The translations under genes were made by a program, and so were the position numbers. A stretch of 64,000 bases of DNA from Marinomonas sp. THO17 (GTDB lineage: Bacteria; Pseudomonadota; Gammaproteobacteria; Pseudomonadales; Marinomonadaceae). The notes under the pieces are model-generated. The model worked only from the letters and a program-made list of their open reading frames with translations. It was not told where the DNA came from and made no database searches. The stretch lies in NCBI RefSeq assembly GCF_040436405.1, contig NZ_AP031575.1, positions 2,064,501 to 2,128,500 of the forward strand. The letters are read 5' to 3'. Below are positions 46,471 to 55,387 of this stretch, piece by piece. Positions within the stretch are counted from its first letter, which is position 1. Every line of letters begins with the position of its first letter.

Positions 46471-47004
46471 TTAGGCCTTCAGTGTAAACGCCTGTGATAA
46501 CGCATCTTTTAGGGATGCATCCATGTCTGCGTCCTTCATTACACCCGCTTCGGAATCAAACACTTCGTAGAATTTAGGCACGGATAGTGCGGCTTTTACA
46601 TCCGCGGCAAAGTAAGGTGCAGAAGCTTGCGCCGATGCCAATACGCTGGAACCGCCCATTGAACCTGGAGAAGAGGCCAGCAATACCATTGGCTTGTTTT
46701 GATATACTTTCATATCGATGCGAGACATCCAGTCGAACAAGTTTTTGTACGCTGCTGTGTATGAGCCATTGTATTCTGCAAAGGAAATGATCACGCCATC
46801 TGCACTGCCAATCTTGTTGAAAAATTGGGTGGCCAATTCAGGCATGCCTTCTTCATTGCGCTCTGGACTGTATATCGGCATTTCGTAATCATTGATGTCT
46901 AGAATTTCAACTTCCGTTGCCTCGACCAATGACGATGCATACTGAACAAGCTGCTTGTTAATGGATTTTTGGCTATTGGTAGCTGCAAAAGCAAGTAGTT
47001 TCAT
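46471..47004 (-). CDS. NADPH-dependent FMN reductase family protein
   Basis: A 177-residue flavodoxin-like reductase. FAATNSQKSINKQL near the start binds the FMN phosphate, and SFAEYNGSYTAAYKNLFDWMSR and SSPGSMGGSSVLASAQ follow as in the NADPH-dependent FMN/quinone reductase family. The start at 47004 has GGAG upstream. Likely role is reduction of quinones or flavins in stress defence. It ends at the right border hairpin of the island. Confidence 0.87.
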   Translation of the reverse strand: MKLLAFAATNSQKSINKQLVQYASSLVEATEVEILDINDYEMPIYSPERNEEGMPELATQFFNKIGSADGVIISFAEYNGSYTAAYKNLFDWMSRIDMKVYQNKPMVLLASSPGSMGGSSVLASAQASAPYFAADVKAALSVPKFYEVFDSEAGVMKDADMDASLKDALSQAFTLKA

Positions 47005-47140
47005 GTTGTCTCCATTTGATGTGTTTGAATCACAAATCTCGTTCGACGAGTTGATACCACTCACTATAAATAAATTAGGTTAAGAAATTAATAATCGGAT
47101 GGTTAAATCATCATTTCTGTTTTCTCAATAATGACACCTC

Positions 47141-48142
47141 TTACCAAGCATAAGCTTCTGGAGCTGGCTGATTTCTTAGTTGCTTGCCAGCTTGAATAGG
47201 AAATAATGTGTCTAATTGAGCTAAAGTATCATGGCTCAAATTCGCTTCAAGCGCTGCTTGCAAACCGTTAAATTGTGCCACAGTTCTGATACCAACAATC
47301 GCGCTGGCGACCGCAGGGTTAGCTAAAATCCAAGCGATGGCTAAAGCGTTACCAGACATATTCAAGGCTTTGCAAAGAGCATCATAGTCACGTAATTTTG
47401 GCTCATATATGGCTTCATCTAAGCCATACCAATCCATTACCGCTCTCGCACGCGAATCTTGTCGACTACGCTCGCTACCGGCAAGTAAACCTCCAGCTAA
47501 TGGCATGTAAGCCAGTATCCCTATGCCAAAATCCTCTGCACATGGCATTAAATCCAATTCAGAATAACGACAAATTAAGCTATACATGGTTTGTTCAGAA
47601 ACAAAACCCAAATGGCCTAATTGAGCCGCTTGCATTTGGTGTTTTGCCAATCCCCAGCCATTGTAGTTACTTGCACCAGCGTAAATCACCTTGCCCTGAT
47701 TCATCAGACGATGAAAGCTTCCCCAAAGCTCTTCCCCACAAATGGTTCGATCCAAATGATGCACCTGATACAGGTCAATTCGATCCGTTTGCAGGCGAGA
47801 CAAAGACTCCTCGATTTGTTTATGTATTTTATAAGCCGACAAACCCGCTTCTTCATTGGGTAAATGTGGAGCAGGTTTTTCTTGATATACCTTTGTCGCT
47901 AATATAATACGATCTCGCTTGGTTGGATTTTTCGCCAGCCAGTTCCCAATAATGGTTTCACTCGCCCCCCAATTCGGATTGCCATAATCATTAGAGGTGT
48001 CGATAAGATTAATTCCCATATCGAGCGCCATATCGAGAATGCGATGACTCTCTTTTTCTGTCGCAGTCACACCAAACGTCATAGTACCTAAGGTAATCGG
48101 ACTGACTTTAAGATTGGTTCTACCTAGTTTTCGATAATACAT
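47141..48142 (-). CDS. Aldo/keto reductase
   Basis: A 333-residue AKR of the Tas/YghZ-like type: MYYRKLGRTNLKVSPITLG, NLIDTSNDYGNPNWGASE, LATKV and LYQVHHLD hold the catalytic Asp, Tyr, Lys and His regions. IVGIRTVAQFNGL binds the cofactor. The start at 48142 is set by the family amino terminus. It is divergent from a GlxA-type regulator gene whose start overlaps the longer possible frame, so the two probably share control. The substrate is unknown. Confidence 0.87.
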   Translation of the reverse strand: MYYRKLGRTNLKVSPITLGTMTFGVTATEKESHRILDMALDMGINLIDTSNDYGNPNWGASETIIGNWLAKNPTKRDRIILATKVYQEKPAPHLPNEEAGLSAYKIHKQIEESLSRLQTDRIDLYQVHHLDRTICGEELWGSFHRLMNQGKVIYAGASNYNGWGLAKHQMQAAQLGHLGFVSEQTMYSLICRYSELDLMPCAEDFGIGILAYMPLAGGLLAGSERSRQDSRARAVMDWYGLDEAIYEPKLRDYDALCKALNMSGNALAIAWILANPAVASAIVGIRTVAQFNGLQAALEANLSHDTLAQLDTLFPIQAGKQLRNQPAPEAYAW

Positions 48143-48217
48143 TTGGGGATAACGCCTTTTAATATTGAAGGGAAATTCATAATGACTAAAGGCTAAGAAA
48201 TAAATACTATGGCGTAA

Positions 48218-49204
48218 ATGACAATAAAGAACGATATTCTGCCAATGCACTTTACTAGACGTATTTACTTTGTTCTCTACCCTAACTCTGCATTGCTCGA
48301 TTATTCCGGGCCATCAGGTGTTTTTGCTGTAGCAAACGAACTCATTAAAGATACTGTCTACTCGCTTCATTGCGTTTCATCCACAGGCGGACTCATTCGA
48401 CAAAATACCAATGTTTATATTGATACCTTAGCATTTGACCAAACAGAGTTAAGCATCGAAGACACCGTTTTAGTCATGGGCGCTCCAAGCTCGGCCATAC
48501 AAGAGGCCATGGCCGACCCTGCCATCAAACAATATCTTGAGTACTCCAGTCAGACATGTGGTCGTTATGGCTCGGTTTGTACGGGTGCTTTTATATTGGG
48601 TGCGGCAGGCCTTCTCGATCATAAACAAACCAGCACACATTGGGCGTCACAAAAGTTATTAAAAAACAGTTATCCTTTGGCAAGGGTGAATCAAGACGCT
48701 TTGTATACGGTGGATGGAAACCTTTGGACATCCGCAGGTGTAACAACGGGTATAGATATGGCCCTTGCTATGGTCGAACAAGACTTAGGACGATCAATCA
48801 AATCACAAGTCGCAAAACACTTATTGGTTTATGCTCAACGCGCTGGACACCAATCACAATTTAGTGACATCTTACTCGCTCAAACCCACCATGATGATAG
48901 GTTCGCTCCTTTGGTTGAATGGCTGCAAGAACATTTGCATCATCCAATAAAGGTGGAAGACATGGCACACTTTATGGCCATGAGTAGCCGAAGTTTTCAT
49001 AGGCATTTTATTCATGCATTTGGTCAATCCCCAGCCAGTTTTTTTGTTCAACTACGTTTAAACCAAGCGCAAAAATTATTGCAGGCTGGCGTTCCTGTTA
49101 CACAGGTTGCCTCCAAGGTGGGTTTCAAATCTGTGTCCGCTTTTCGTACTGCATTCAAAGATTTTACCGGCATAACGCCGAAGTTTTTCAGTGGACTTGA
49201 GTAA
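48218..49204 (+). CDS. GlxA-family transcriptional regulator (DJ-1/PfpI + AraC)
   Basis: A 328-residue regulator. A DJ-1/PfpI-like domain (about residues 15-185) shows YGSVCTGAFILGAAGLLDHKQ with the nucleophile-elbow cysteine and ASTHWA. An AraC HTH pair follows (about 225-325, EDMAHFMAMSSRSFHRHFIHAFGQSPASFF, AQKLLQAGVPVTQVASKVGF). An alternative start at 48245 (MHFTRRIYFVLY) fits the domain edge equally well. It likely controls the divergent aldo/keto reductase gene. Confidence 0.87.
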   Translation: MTIKNDILPMHFTRRIYFVLYPNSALLDYSGPSGVFAVANELIKDTVYSLHCVSSTGGLIRQNTNVYIDTLAFDQTELSIEDTVLVMGAPSSAIQEAMADPAIKQYLEYSSQTCGRYGSVCTGAFILGAAGLLDHKQTSTHWASQKLLKNSYPLARVNQDALYTVDGNLWTSAGVTTGIDMALAMVEQDLGRSIKSQVAKHLLVYAQRAGHQSQFSDILLAQTHHDDRFAPLVEWLQEHLHHPIKVEDMAHFMAMSSRSFHRHFIHAFGQSPASFFVQLRLNQAQKLLQAGVPVTQVASKVGFKSVSAFRTAFKDFTGITPKFFSGLE

Positions 49205-49319
49205 TCTCTAAGGGAAAGATGCGAACCCTCTGTTAAACCAACAAATTCATCGAAATGATAGGCAATTCTGTTCATCTCCCTCTACACTAACAGTAAGCAT
49301 TGACTGGGAGAAAATAAGT

Positions 49320-49736
49320 ATGAAAACAGGCACACTCTTCGTAAGAGACATTATGTCCCATGACGCTTATTACGTTTACCCTGATACCAGCATAGTAGAT
49401 TGCGTAAAAGGGCTAACCAAACGTCATTTAGCCGGTGCTCCGGTGGCAGATAGACAAGGCCATTTGATTGGTTTTGTATCAGAACAAGATATTTTGCCTG
49501 CGCTAATGCAAAGTGCGTATTACAGTGAAGAGCCGAAGGACGTTAATTCCGTCATGAAGACCAATGTGCTCAGTGTCAGTCCGAATGATCATATTATCGA
49601 AATTGCTAAAATGATGTCTGAACCCAAACCCAAAATGTACCCTGTTGTACAAGAAGGACGTATTATTGGCATCATTACGCGTTACCATGTCACGAAAGCT
49701 TTACTCGCCGATCTGGAAATGGCTGTACCAGTTTAA
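49320..49736 (+). CDS. CBS-domain pair protein
   Basis: A 138-residue protein made of two CBS motifs (about 10-65 and 77-133): VRDIMSHDAYYVYPDTSIVDCVKGL, GAPVADRQGHLIGFVSEQDIL and SVMKTNVLSVSPNDHIIEIAKMM, YPVVQEGRIIGIITRYHV. Such modules bind adenine nucleotides. GGAG lies ahead of the start. A stand-alone function is not known. Confidence 0.9.
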   Translation: MKTGTLFVRDIMSHDAYYVYPDTSIVDCVKGLTKRHLAGAPVADRQGHLIGFVSEQDILPALMQSAYYSEEPKDVNSVMKTNVLSVSPNDHIIEIAKMMSEPKPKMYPVVQEGRIIGIITRYHVTKALLADLEMAVPV

Positions 49737-49773
49737 GACAACTCATTGATCTGCTTAGTTGCAAATCGACACT

Positions 49774-49805
49774 GTCACAAGGAACAACACAATATTCCTT
49801 GTGAC
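49774..49805. repeat. 11-bp inverted repeat between convergent genes
   Basis: GTCACAAGGAA (49774-49784) and TTCCTTGTGAC (49795-49805) form a perfect stem with a 10-base loop. The location between two 3' ends suggests transcription termination, but no T-run follows. Confidence 0.5.
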
Positions 49806-49812
49806 CCTGCTG

Positions 49813-51555
49813 TTAATCATCTGTGTTCAGAGTCTGATGGTTGAGATAACTCTCAGCCTGGGTTCTGTCCATGTATTTTGTTAATATTTTTAGTGGCACT
49901 TTGGTTAAGTCGACCATAATCAGGCCGTCTAATGCATCATTAAAATCATGATCCAGATTGAAACAGATCAATTTGCCATTCATTTTAAGGTATTGTCTGA
50001 GCAATACAGGCAAGCCTTTCCCTTGCTCCATGCGCGCCAATATTTTGGACAAGAGTTCTACACTGGTTAACGCTGACAAAAGATTCGGCTGCCAAAACTC
50101 CGCTGTATCCTTAGCCAAAGGCGTAGTTGCTTTAACTAGCTTGGCTCTTTGCTGATCATAATGATGCAAAGACAAGGTTTGCATCATAAGCTGTCGTGCG
50201 CAGTTGCTGTAATCTTTACTGATACTGACTGGTCCGAATAAGTGGGTGTATTGCGGATTACGCGATACTATTGTGGCAATGCCTTTCCATAACATCAGCA
50301 GAGAATTCAAGTTCTTTTGATAGGCCTCGGCCACCACCGAACGCCCCACCTCAATACTCATGCCCATACTGGCCAAAAAGCTTTGGTCATATTGAAACAA
50401 ACTGCGTGAATACAAAGCTTGCAGACCTTTCTGCTCAAGTAACTGATCAACAAATCCAAGGCGATAGGCCCCAACAATTTTTTTATCCGCGTTATGCCAC
50501 ACAAACAATTGTTGGTAGTAATAATCGTATTCGTCCAGATCACAGGCTAAACCACTGCCTTCACCTACCGCACGAAAACTTAGCTCTCTAATGCGTCCTA
50601 TTTCCTGCATTATATTGGGCAGTTGCTCGCGTCCAGCACAATACACAGCAAAATCCCCTTGCTCCAATAGCAGGGCCTCTACTGGCAAAGTTGCGATGTC
50701 ATTTAACAAATTTTCAGTCGCTACAGGCGCTATCACCTCAGGCAAATTTGCTTGCCCTTTATCAGAGGACAATAAATAGGTGTTAAGGCGCAAATAATGC
50801 ACCAAATCCTTCTCTTCATTGAAGCCTTTGAGCTCAGAGTAATCAATCGCTTGACCAATTGATAAACGAATTTTTGAGGCACGCTTATTGAGCAATTCTT
50901 TGGCCAACATCGCGGTTCTCAATAAGGGATGAATTCGCCCAGCGCGATAAAACATAGGGCTGTTTTGTCCATCAATAAAGATAGGCACCACAGCGGCTTG
51001 GCTGCGATTGATAAACTTAGCAACCGAATGACGCCATTCGGCGTCTGCCAATACCCTACTGCCTTTAGGATAAGTGGATACTTCTCCAGCAGGAAAGATA
51101 ACCAACACGCCACCATCAGCCAAATGTTGATTGGCCTCGCGAATTGCCATACTGTTGGTTTTCGCAGCTTTACTGCCACCAAACACATTCACACCGATAA
51201 AGAGGTCACGAATTTCAGGTAAGCGTTTGAGCATTTCATTTGCCAGTACTTTTACATCTTGACGTACACTGGCCAACAAATCTGCCAATATTACACCTTC
51301 AATGGCCCCCAACGGATGGTTAGCAACGATCACAACCGGGCCTTTTTGGGGAATGTTCTGCAAAGAACCCGAAGCCAGTTGATAGTCTATTTCCAATGCT
51401 TTGAGGGTGTAATTCATAAACTCAAAACTGGACTGAGTGGGGGTTCGTTGCTGGTACAAGGCATCCAACTTACTCAACCCAGTCAGCCATTCTACACATT
51501 TTTCAGCAAGACCAAATGGTGTGACTCTGGGCAAACGAAATGGGCTATCTATCAT
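49813..51555 (-). CDS. olsF: Bifunctional ornithine-lipid acyltransferase, OlsF-like
   Basis: A 580-residue two-domain protein. The amino-terminal half (about 1-260) is a PlsC-type acyltransferase with NHPLGAIEG, GVNVFGGSKAA and VIFPAGEVSTYPKG. The carboxy-terminal half (about 290-530) is a hemolysin-like N-acyltransferase of the OlsB type (RELSFRAVGEGSG, CDLDEYDYYYQQLFVWH, IVGAYRLGF, SIEVGRSVV). The size and order fit OlsF, which makes both acyl transfers of ornithine lipid. It is the last gene of a six-gene operon. An acyl-amino-acid lipid other than ornithine lipid cannot be excluded. Confidence 0.8.
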   Translation of the reverse strand: MIDSPFRLPRVTPFGLAEKCVEWLTGLSKLDALYQQRTPTQSSFEFMNYTLKALEIDYQLASGSLQNIPQKGPVVIVANHPLGAIEGVILADLLASVRQDVKVLANEMLKRLPEIRDLFIGVNVFGGSKAAKTNSMAIREANQHLADGGVLVIFPAGEVSTYPKGSRVLADAEWRHSVAKFINRSQAAVVPIFIDGQNSPMFYRAGRIHPLLRTAMLAKELLNKRASKIRLSIGQAIDYSELKGFNEEKDLVHYLRLNTYLLSSDKGQANLPEVIAPVATENLLNDIATLPVEALLLEQGDFAVYCAGREQLPNIMQEIGRIRELSFRAVGEGSGLACDLDEYDYYYQQLFVWHNADKKIVGAYRLGFVDQLLEQKGLQALYSRSLFQYDQSFLASMGMSIEVGRSVVAEAYQKNLNSLLMLWKGIATIVSRNPQYTHLFGPVSISKDYSNCARQLMMQTLSLHHYDQQRAKLVKATTPLAKDTAEFWQPNLLSALTSVELLSKILARMEQGKGLPVLLRQYLKMNGKLICFNLDHDFNDALDGLIMVDLTKVPLKILTKYMDRTQAESYLNHQTLNTDD

Positions 51556-51576
51556 CTTCTTCTCTCTTTTCTTGAC

Positions 51577-52017
51577 TTACTTTGGCATCATTTCTGGCCA
51601 GTTTTGGTCCGCTTGAGTGATGTGCAAACTACGATCATCATCCCATTTTTGTTTTACCGATTTGTTATAGTTGAGATATAACTTGCCATCGACAATCGCC
51701 CATTGTTTTGGATCCGATGAAGCAAATCCCTTGTTTGCAGAGACAGCCCAAGCACAATAGCCACCATATTGTGGTGCGTATTTTTCAGGTTCAGCTAAAA
51801 ACATGTCCAAATGCTGTTGCAAAGCAAAATACCAATCGGCTCCCTTGTACTCGGTTTTGAATTTGCTACTGCCTTCAACCGCTTCTTGCTCGGTAAAATA
51901 TGCAACCGTGTCGTAACCACTGAGGGCTTTATTACTAAAGAAACCCGTTGAAATGGGATCTTCTGCCCACACCAATTGGCTGACAAAAAGACTGACAATG
52001 ACGATAAATTGTTTCAT
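51577..52017 (-). CDS. Exported YHS-domain protein
   Basis: A 146-residue protein with a signal peptide (MKQFIVIVSLFVSQLVWA, cut after residue 18) and a YHS domain: LSGYDTVAYFTEQEAVEGSSKFKTEYKGADWYFALQQHLDMFLAEPEKYAPQYGGYCAWAV. YHS domains are small metal-associated modules. It lies 21 bp ahead of the OlsF-like gene in the operon. The role is not known. Confidence 0.87.
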   Translation of the reverse strand: MKQFIVIVSLFVSQLVWAEDPISTGFFSNKALSGYDTVAYFTEQEAVEGSSKFKTEYKGADWYFALQQHLDMFLAEPEKYAPQYGGYCAWAVSANKGFASSDPKQWAIVDGKLYLNYNKSVKQKWDDDRSLHITQADQNWPEMMPK

Positions 52018-52027
52018 TACATACTCC

Positions 52028-52783
52028 TTAGGAAGCCACCGACATAGCGGTTTGTTTGGATAAGGTAAGACGATTATTCGCTAGACTGCTTGGCGTCAAA
52101 TAACGACAAGGTGAGCCAGCCACATAACTCATGTGCTGCTCGGTAGATGTCACAGAGACATGCGTAAAACTAACGGTTTGCGCATCGTCACGATGCATAC
52201 AAACCGATTTATAAAGTTGCTCTTTATGGTGATGACAATGAAATGCCAAGTGCAGCGCTTGATCCATATTGTCCGCCACCATATCTTGATAAGCTTGGTG
52301 TCGATATTCACTGACGTCGGCTAACTCAACAGCAGAGGAAAAAACGGGAGAGTGCATGCCATCAATCCACAAGTTCTCACCATTCCAATGAAAGGCTCGC
52401 ACTGGGTTTTCTTGTTTACCTAGATCAAGGTCAAAAGCCAATAAAATAAAAGGCGCAAACTCTTGCAGCTCAACCTTGATAAGGGCTTTTTCAACTTCCG
52501 CCGTATCAATATGTTTGGCCAAACGACTGAGCAGCAGACCACGACTGGTCAATGGAGGTGGCGGCATCTTGCCTTGATAATTATTTAATAAACATAAACT
52601 TAACCCTGCATCATTAGTGCTAATCCAACTGCCTTGTCCTACGGGATCAATTGGCATCATCACTTTCACTCCTGCCAACTCAGTCACCCTTGGAGGCAAG
52701 GCTTGAGCGCGCGTTATTTGCTCATCGCGATTAAAATAAATCTCATAGCCTGTCGGCGAAATTGACCAACTCACAGAACACAT
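52028..52783 (-). CDS. NRDE/TANGO2 family protein
   Basis: A 251-residue protein that begins MCSVSWSISPTGYEIYFNRDEQITR. Cys2 and the NRDE motif define the family, which has an Ntn-hydrolase-like fold. GQGSWISTNDAGLSLCLLNNYQG and RGLLLSRLA follow. TANGO2 homologues are linked to heme trafficking or metabolite turnover, but no reaction is proven. It starts 2 bp after the DinB-like gene and 10 bp before the YHS gene, so it is part of the operon. Confidence 0.85.
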   Translation of the reverse strand: MCSVSWSISPTGYEIYFNRDEQITRAQALPPRVTELAGVKVMMPIDPVGQGSWISTNDAGLSLCLLNNYQGKMPPPPLTSRGLLLSRLAKHIDTAEVEKALIKVELQEFAPFILLAFDLDLGKQENPVRAFHWNGENLWIDGMHSPVFSSAVELADVSEYRHQAYQDMVADNMDQALHLAFHCHHHKEQLYKSVCMHRDDAQTVSFTHVSVTSTEQHMSYVAGSPCRYLTPSSLANNRLTLSKQTAMSVAS

Positions 52784-52785
52784 AA

Positions 52786-53358
52786 TTAAGCCTTCCTCAT
52801 GTAAGACAAAGTGGCCGCTGCGTAACCGAAATCATATTGGGTCTGACCACCCAACAGATTGACCACCACCTTAGTCATGGCAAAATGATGATTGGCATGC
52901 AAAGATACGAAAGTCAGTTCGCGCTCTAATGTCGAGGACATCGCAGCGGATTGGCAACCACAAACAGACACTTCCGATAACACCTGAACTGACTGCTTGA
53001 TATCGTTTAATTCAAGCTTTTCCAACCTATCAATTAATTGTTCTGTCTCTAAAATCGCCTGATAACGACAGCTCTCCACTAGGTGACCACGCCGCCTTTG
53101 GTTATAGTCAATAAGGTTTTTATCAAGCCCTCCTGTCCCCATAACCAGCAGCACCTGATACATATCCAACAAATGACGAAAATGTTCACCAATACTGCTA
53201 TCCACATAGGGTTTTGCTGTGCCTTGATACATTTCATCCGTTAAATCCGATAAAAAGTTTCTGCCTTGCTCTAAGGTATCAATCGCACCTTGAACAACAG
53301 CTAATTCACGCCCCATCAGAACCTTTTCAGCGGTACTTTTATTCCATTTGGATAGCAT
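52786..53358 (-). CDS. DinB-like four-helix protein
   Basis: A 190-residue DinB/YfiT-type protein. The metal-site histidines fit the DinB pattern: SSIGEHFRHLLDMY in helix 2 and FVSLHANHHFAMTKVV near the carboxy end. A cysteine pair CGCQ lies between. Members include thiol-dependent metalloenzymes. The start at 53358 has AAGGAGAG upstream; a longer frame to 53403 is less likely. It lies between the ATP-grasp and NRDE genes. Confidence 0.8.
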   Translation of the reverse strand: MLSKWNKSTAEKVLMGRELAVVQGAIDTLEQGRNFLSDLTDEMYQGTAKPYVDSSIGEHFRHLLDMYQVLLVMGTGGLDKNLIDYNQRRRGHLVESCRYQAILETEQLIDRLEKLELNDIKQSVQVLSEVSVCGCQSAAMSSTLERELTFVSLHANHHFAMTKVVVNLLGGQTQYDFGYAAATLSYMRKA

Positions 53359-53403
53359 AAATTTATCTCTCCTTGTGTCTTTGTCAAAGAACGAACCCAT
53401 CAC

Positions 53404-54537
53404 TTAATCCGTTGCTGGATATTGTTCTGTTAAACGCTTTTCTTCACGCCACGCACTAAGCAATTCCTTCAATGAAGGTGGCTGGTATCCCTGCTTTTTT
53501 TGTTTGGCACCAATAGCAAACAAAAGGCGATACTGCTTGAGCAGCACACTAAATATGCTGATCAAGGAAGCATTTCTGTCCCAAATATGAGCCGCTTCGC
53601 TACTGGCTCCATTGAGTTCCAAAATGGTGAATTTTTCTCCCTGCATAAAGTCATGCAAGTTATCGAATTTGATGTCCAAACGGCCGTAGTAGTAACCTTT
53701 TACGTCCTTCAGAATATGATCTAATTTGCGCGTGAGTGATTCGGTGATGTATTGATTACCATCTCGAAAAATGGAACCACGACTGTGACTGCCGGCAAAC
53801 GCCAGTTGGAATTCCTCACCTTGCGCAGGCACCCAATTCAATAAGGCTTGATGACGTGGCAAGTAGAGATGAGCAAGCTGACCCGCTCTCGGGTCCTGTC
53901 GAATCAGTTCTTCTAAAGTGAGTCGCCCATCGCCTACTACAGACGGAGCGTATTTCAGAGTAATGGAGAAAATTTCGCCACGCTCTGCATCAGGTTGACG
54001 CACATAAAACACACCTGCTTCCGCCTTATAAGGCGCTTTTTGCTGCAACACAAATCGAGCCTCTTGTGGAAAAGCCATAAAATAATCCACAAGTTGTTGT
54101 TCTGATTTCAATAATTTCACACCAACACCACGACACCCTAGATCCGGTTTAGCGACTATTGGCCAATTGAGCTTAAGTTCAGTGAGCTTTTTCAGTGTGT
54201 CTTCTACTTGTGTCCTAATGGCATCAGAAGTTTTCTCAACAGTGCAATAAGGGGCGATCCAAGGCCGAGCCGTTTCTCCAGCGAGACTCATAATGTCGTG
54301 CTTCGACTCACCCACCATGCCACTAAGTTTAATGCTAGGATTGGCAATTAACGGCAAACGCAAATCCCTGTAATACAAGGCTTGAAACAAACTTTGCACT
54401 ACGACTGGTGTATAAAAAAACCAAGTGGGCATAAATTCAAAAGGCGATATAGCACCTTTATCATCAGCCTCTAACAAGGGCATCCCCCCATTGACTCGAT
54501 GTGCTGGAATCAACTCAATGCCTGCTAATTTTTCCAC
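53404..54537 (-). CDS. ATP-grasp ligase of unknown specificity
   Basis: A 377-residue ATP-grasp protein resembling D-Ala-D-Ala ligases and glutamate ligases. The ATP-binding region is seen as WPIVAKPDLGCRGVGVKLLKS, and the metal/phosphate loop as GRLDIKF and FTILELNGASSEAAHIWD. I chose GTG at 54537 with GAGAGG upstream; this overlaps the dedA end by 13 bp. Longer frames would run far into dedA. The reaction (amide formation with an amino acid or peptide) is family knowledge and the substrate is open. The operon partners are a DedA protein and lipid acyltransferase. Confidence 0.75.
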   Translation of the reverse strand: MEKLAGIELIPAHRVNGGMPLLEADDKGAISPFEFMPTWFFYTPVVVQSLFQALYYRDLRLPLIANPSIKLSGMVGESKHDIMSLAGETARPWIAPYCTVEKTSDAIRTQVEDTLKKLTELKLNWPIVAKPDLGCRGVGVKLLKSEQQLVDYFMAFPQEARFVLQQKAPYKAEAGVFYVRQPDAERGEIFSITLKYAPSVVGDGRLTLEELIRQDPRAGQLAHLYLPRHQALLNWVPAQGEEFQLAFAGSHSRGSIFRDGNQYITESLTRKLDHILKDVKGYYYGRLDIKFDNLHDFMQGEKFTILELNGASSEAAHIWDRNASLISIFSVLLKQYRLLFAIGAKQKKQGYQPPSLKELLSAWREEKRLTEQYPATD

Positions 54538-55115
54538 TGAAGCCCTCTCAAAAAACTCAACTTTATTAATCGATTCACCGCCAACAAAACAACCAATGAC
54601 CCAACAATAAACCACCATTGATAGGCCGCTATGTCTAACCAAGCTTGGCGACCAAACCAGTAAATCACACCGAATACCAAACCTGTCCAAAGCGAGGTGG
54701 CCAACAAGACCACCGCCAAAAATTGCCAGATAGGAAGGGCAATAAAACCTGCCAATGTGAACCCTAAGGTTCTAAAACCGGGAATAAAACGAATCACAAA
54801 AAGATTAAGCCTTTGCTGATGTTGAAAACGTCTTTTGACCATTTGAAAGTAGGGCATTTTATAAAGACGCCATCTGATCCAGCGCCATCGTTTTGCGCCA
54901 CGACCCAAGGCATAAAGCCCTAAATCACCTGTCGCAATACCAAGAAATATTGCCAACAAAGCCAACGACACAGGCATATCACCTTGTACTGCCATGACAG
55001 CGGCACTGACAATAGCCAAATCCTCCAATAAATAGGACATCAGAACGATGCCAATAAACATCACACCCAGCGATGAGGAAGACTGAATTAATAAGGTATG
55101 CAACGCGTCTAGCAC
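54525..55115 (-). CDS. DedA-family membrane protein
   Basis: A 196-residue membrane protein with the VTT/DedA domain (EDLAIVSAAVMAVQGDMPVSLALLAIFLGIATGDLGLYALGRGAKR, FVIRFIPGFRTLGFTLAGF). DedA proteins help membrane homeostasis; some flip undecaprenyl or phospholipids. It is the first gene of the minus-strand operon that ends in the OlsF-like gene. Its promoter region is shared with the Zur-like palindrome and the COG0523 gene. Confidence 0.87.
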   Translation of the reverse strand: MLDALHTLLIQSSSSLGVMFIGIVLMSYLLEDLAIVSAAVMAVQGDMPVSLALLAIFLGIATGDLGLYALGRGAKRWRWIRWRLYKMPYFQMVKRRFQHQQRLNLFVIRFIPGFRTLGFTLAGFIALPIWQFLAVVLLATSLWTGLVFGVIYWFGRQAWLDIAAYQWWFIVGSLVVLLAVNRLIKLSFLRGLQWKN

Positions 55116-55326
55116 TCTTTTTCCCTTGGATAATCTGTTGGGTACTTAAGTGTTAGTCGTACGTAATGTGAAAATTGTTACAACAAAATTATGTTTAATC
55201 GAAATGAACGACGTTACTCAGATTCTCTGCACTTCAATACGGCTTTAAAGCAAGCCTCTTTCTCAGTGTTAATGTGGCGATGAGCCTATCCAGCAACATA
55301 GCTCAACAAAACAAGGCGTATTGCAT

Positions 55327-55371
55327 AATAAACAACGTTAATGTTATGTTATAACATTAACGTTGTTTATT
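55327..55371. promoter_or_regulatory. 45-bp perfect palindrome, Zur-box-like operator
   Basis: Arms of 21 bp (55327-55347 and 55351-55371) are exactly complementary around a 3-base centre. The core TGTTATGTTATAACA matches the Zur box pattern TGTTATA-N-TATAACA. It ends 17 bp before the COG0523 start and lies in the space to the divergent dedA operon. Confidence 0.75.
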
Positions 55372-55387
55372 TTAGTGAGCGCCTGCC

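Noticed and set aside
54538..54690. Longer ATP-grasp start inside dedA
   Set aside because: It would overlap dedA by more than 150 bp; the translated extension looks like an out-of-frame shadow, and a GTG with a ribosome-binding site lies at 54537.
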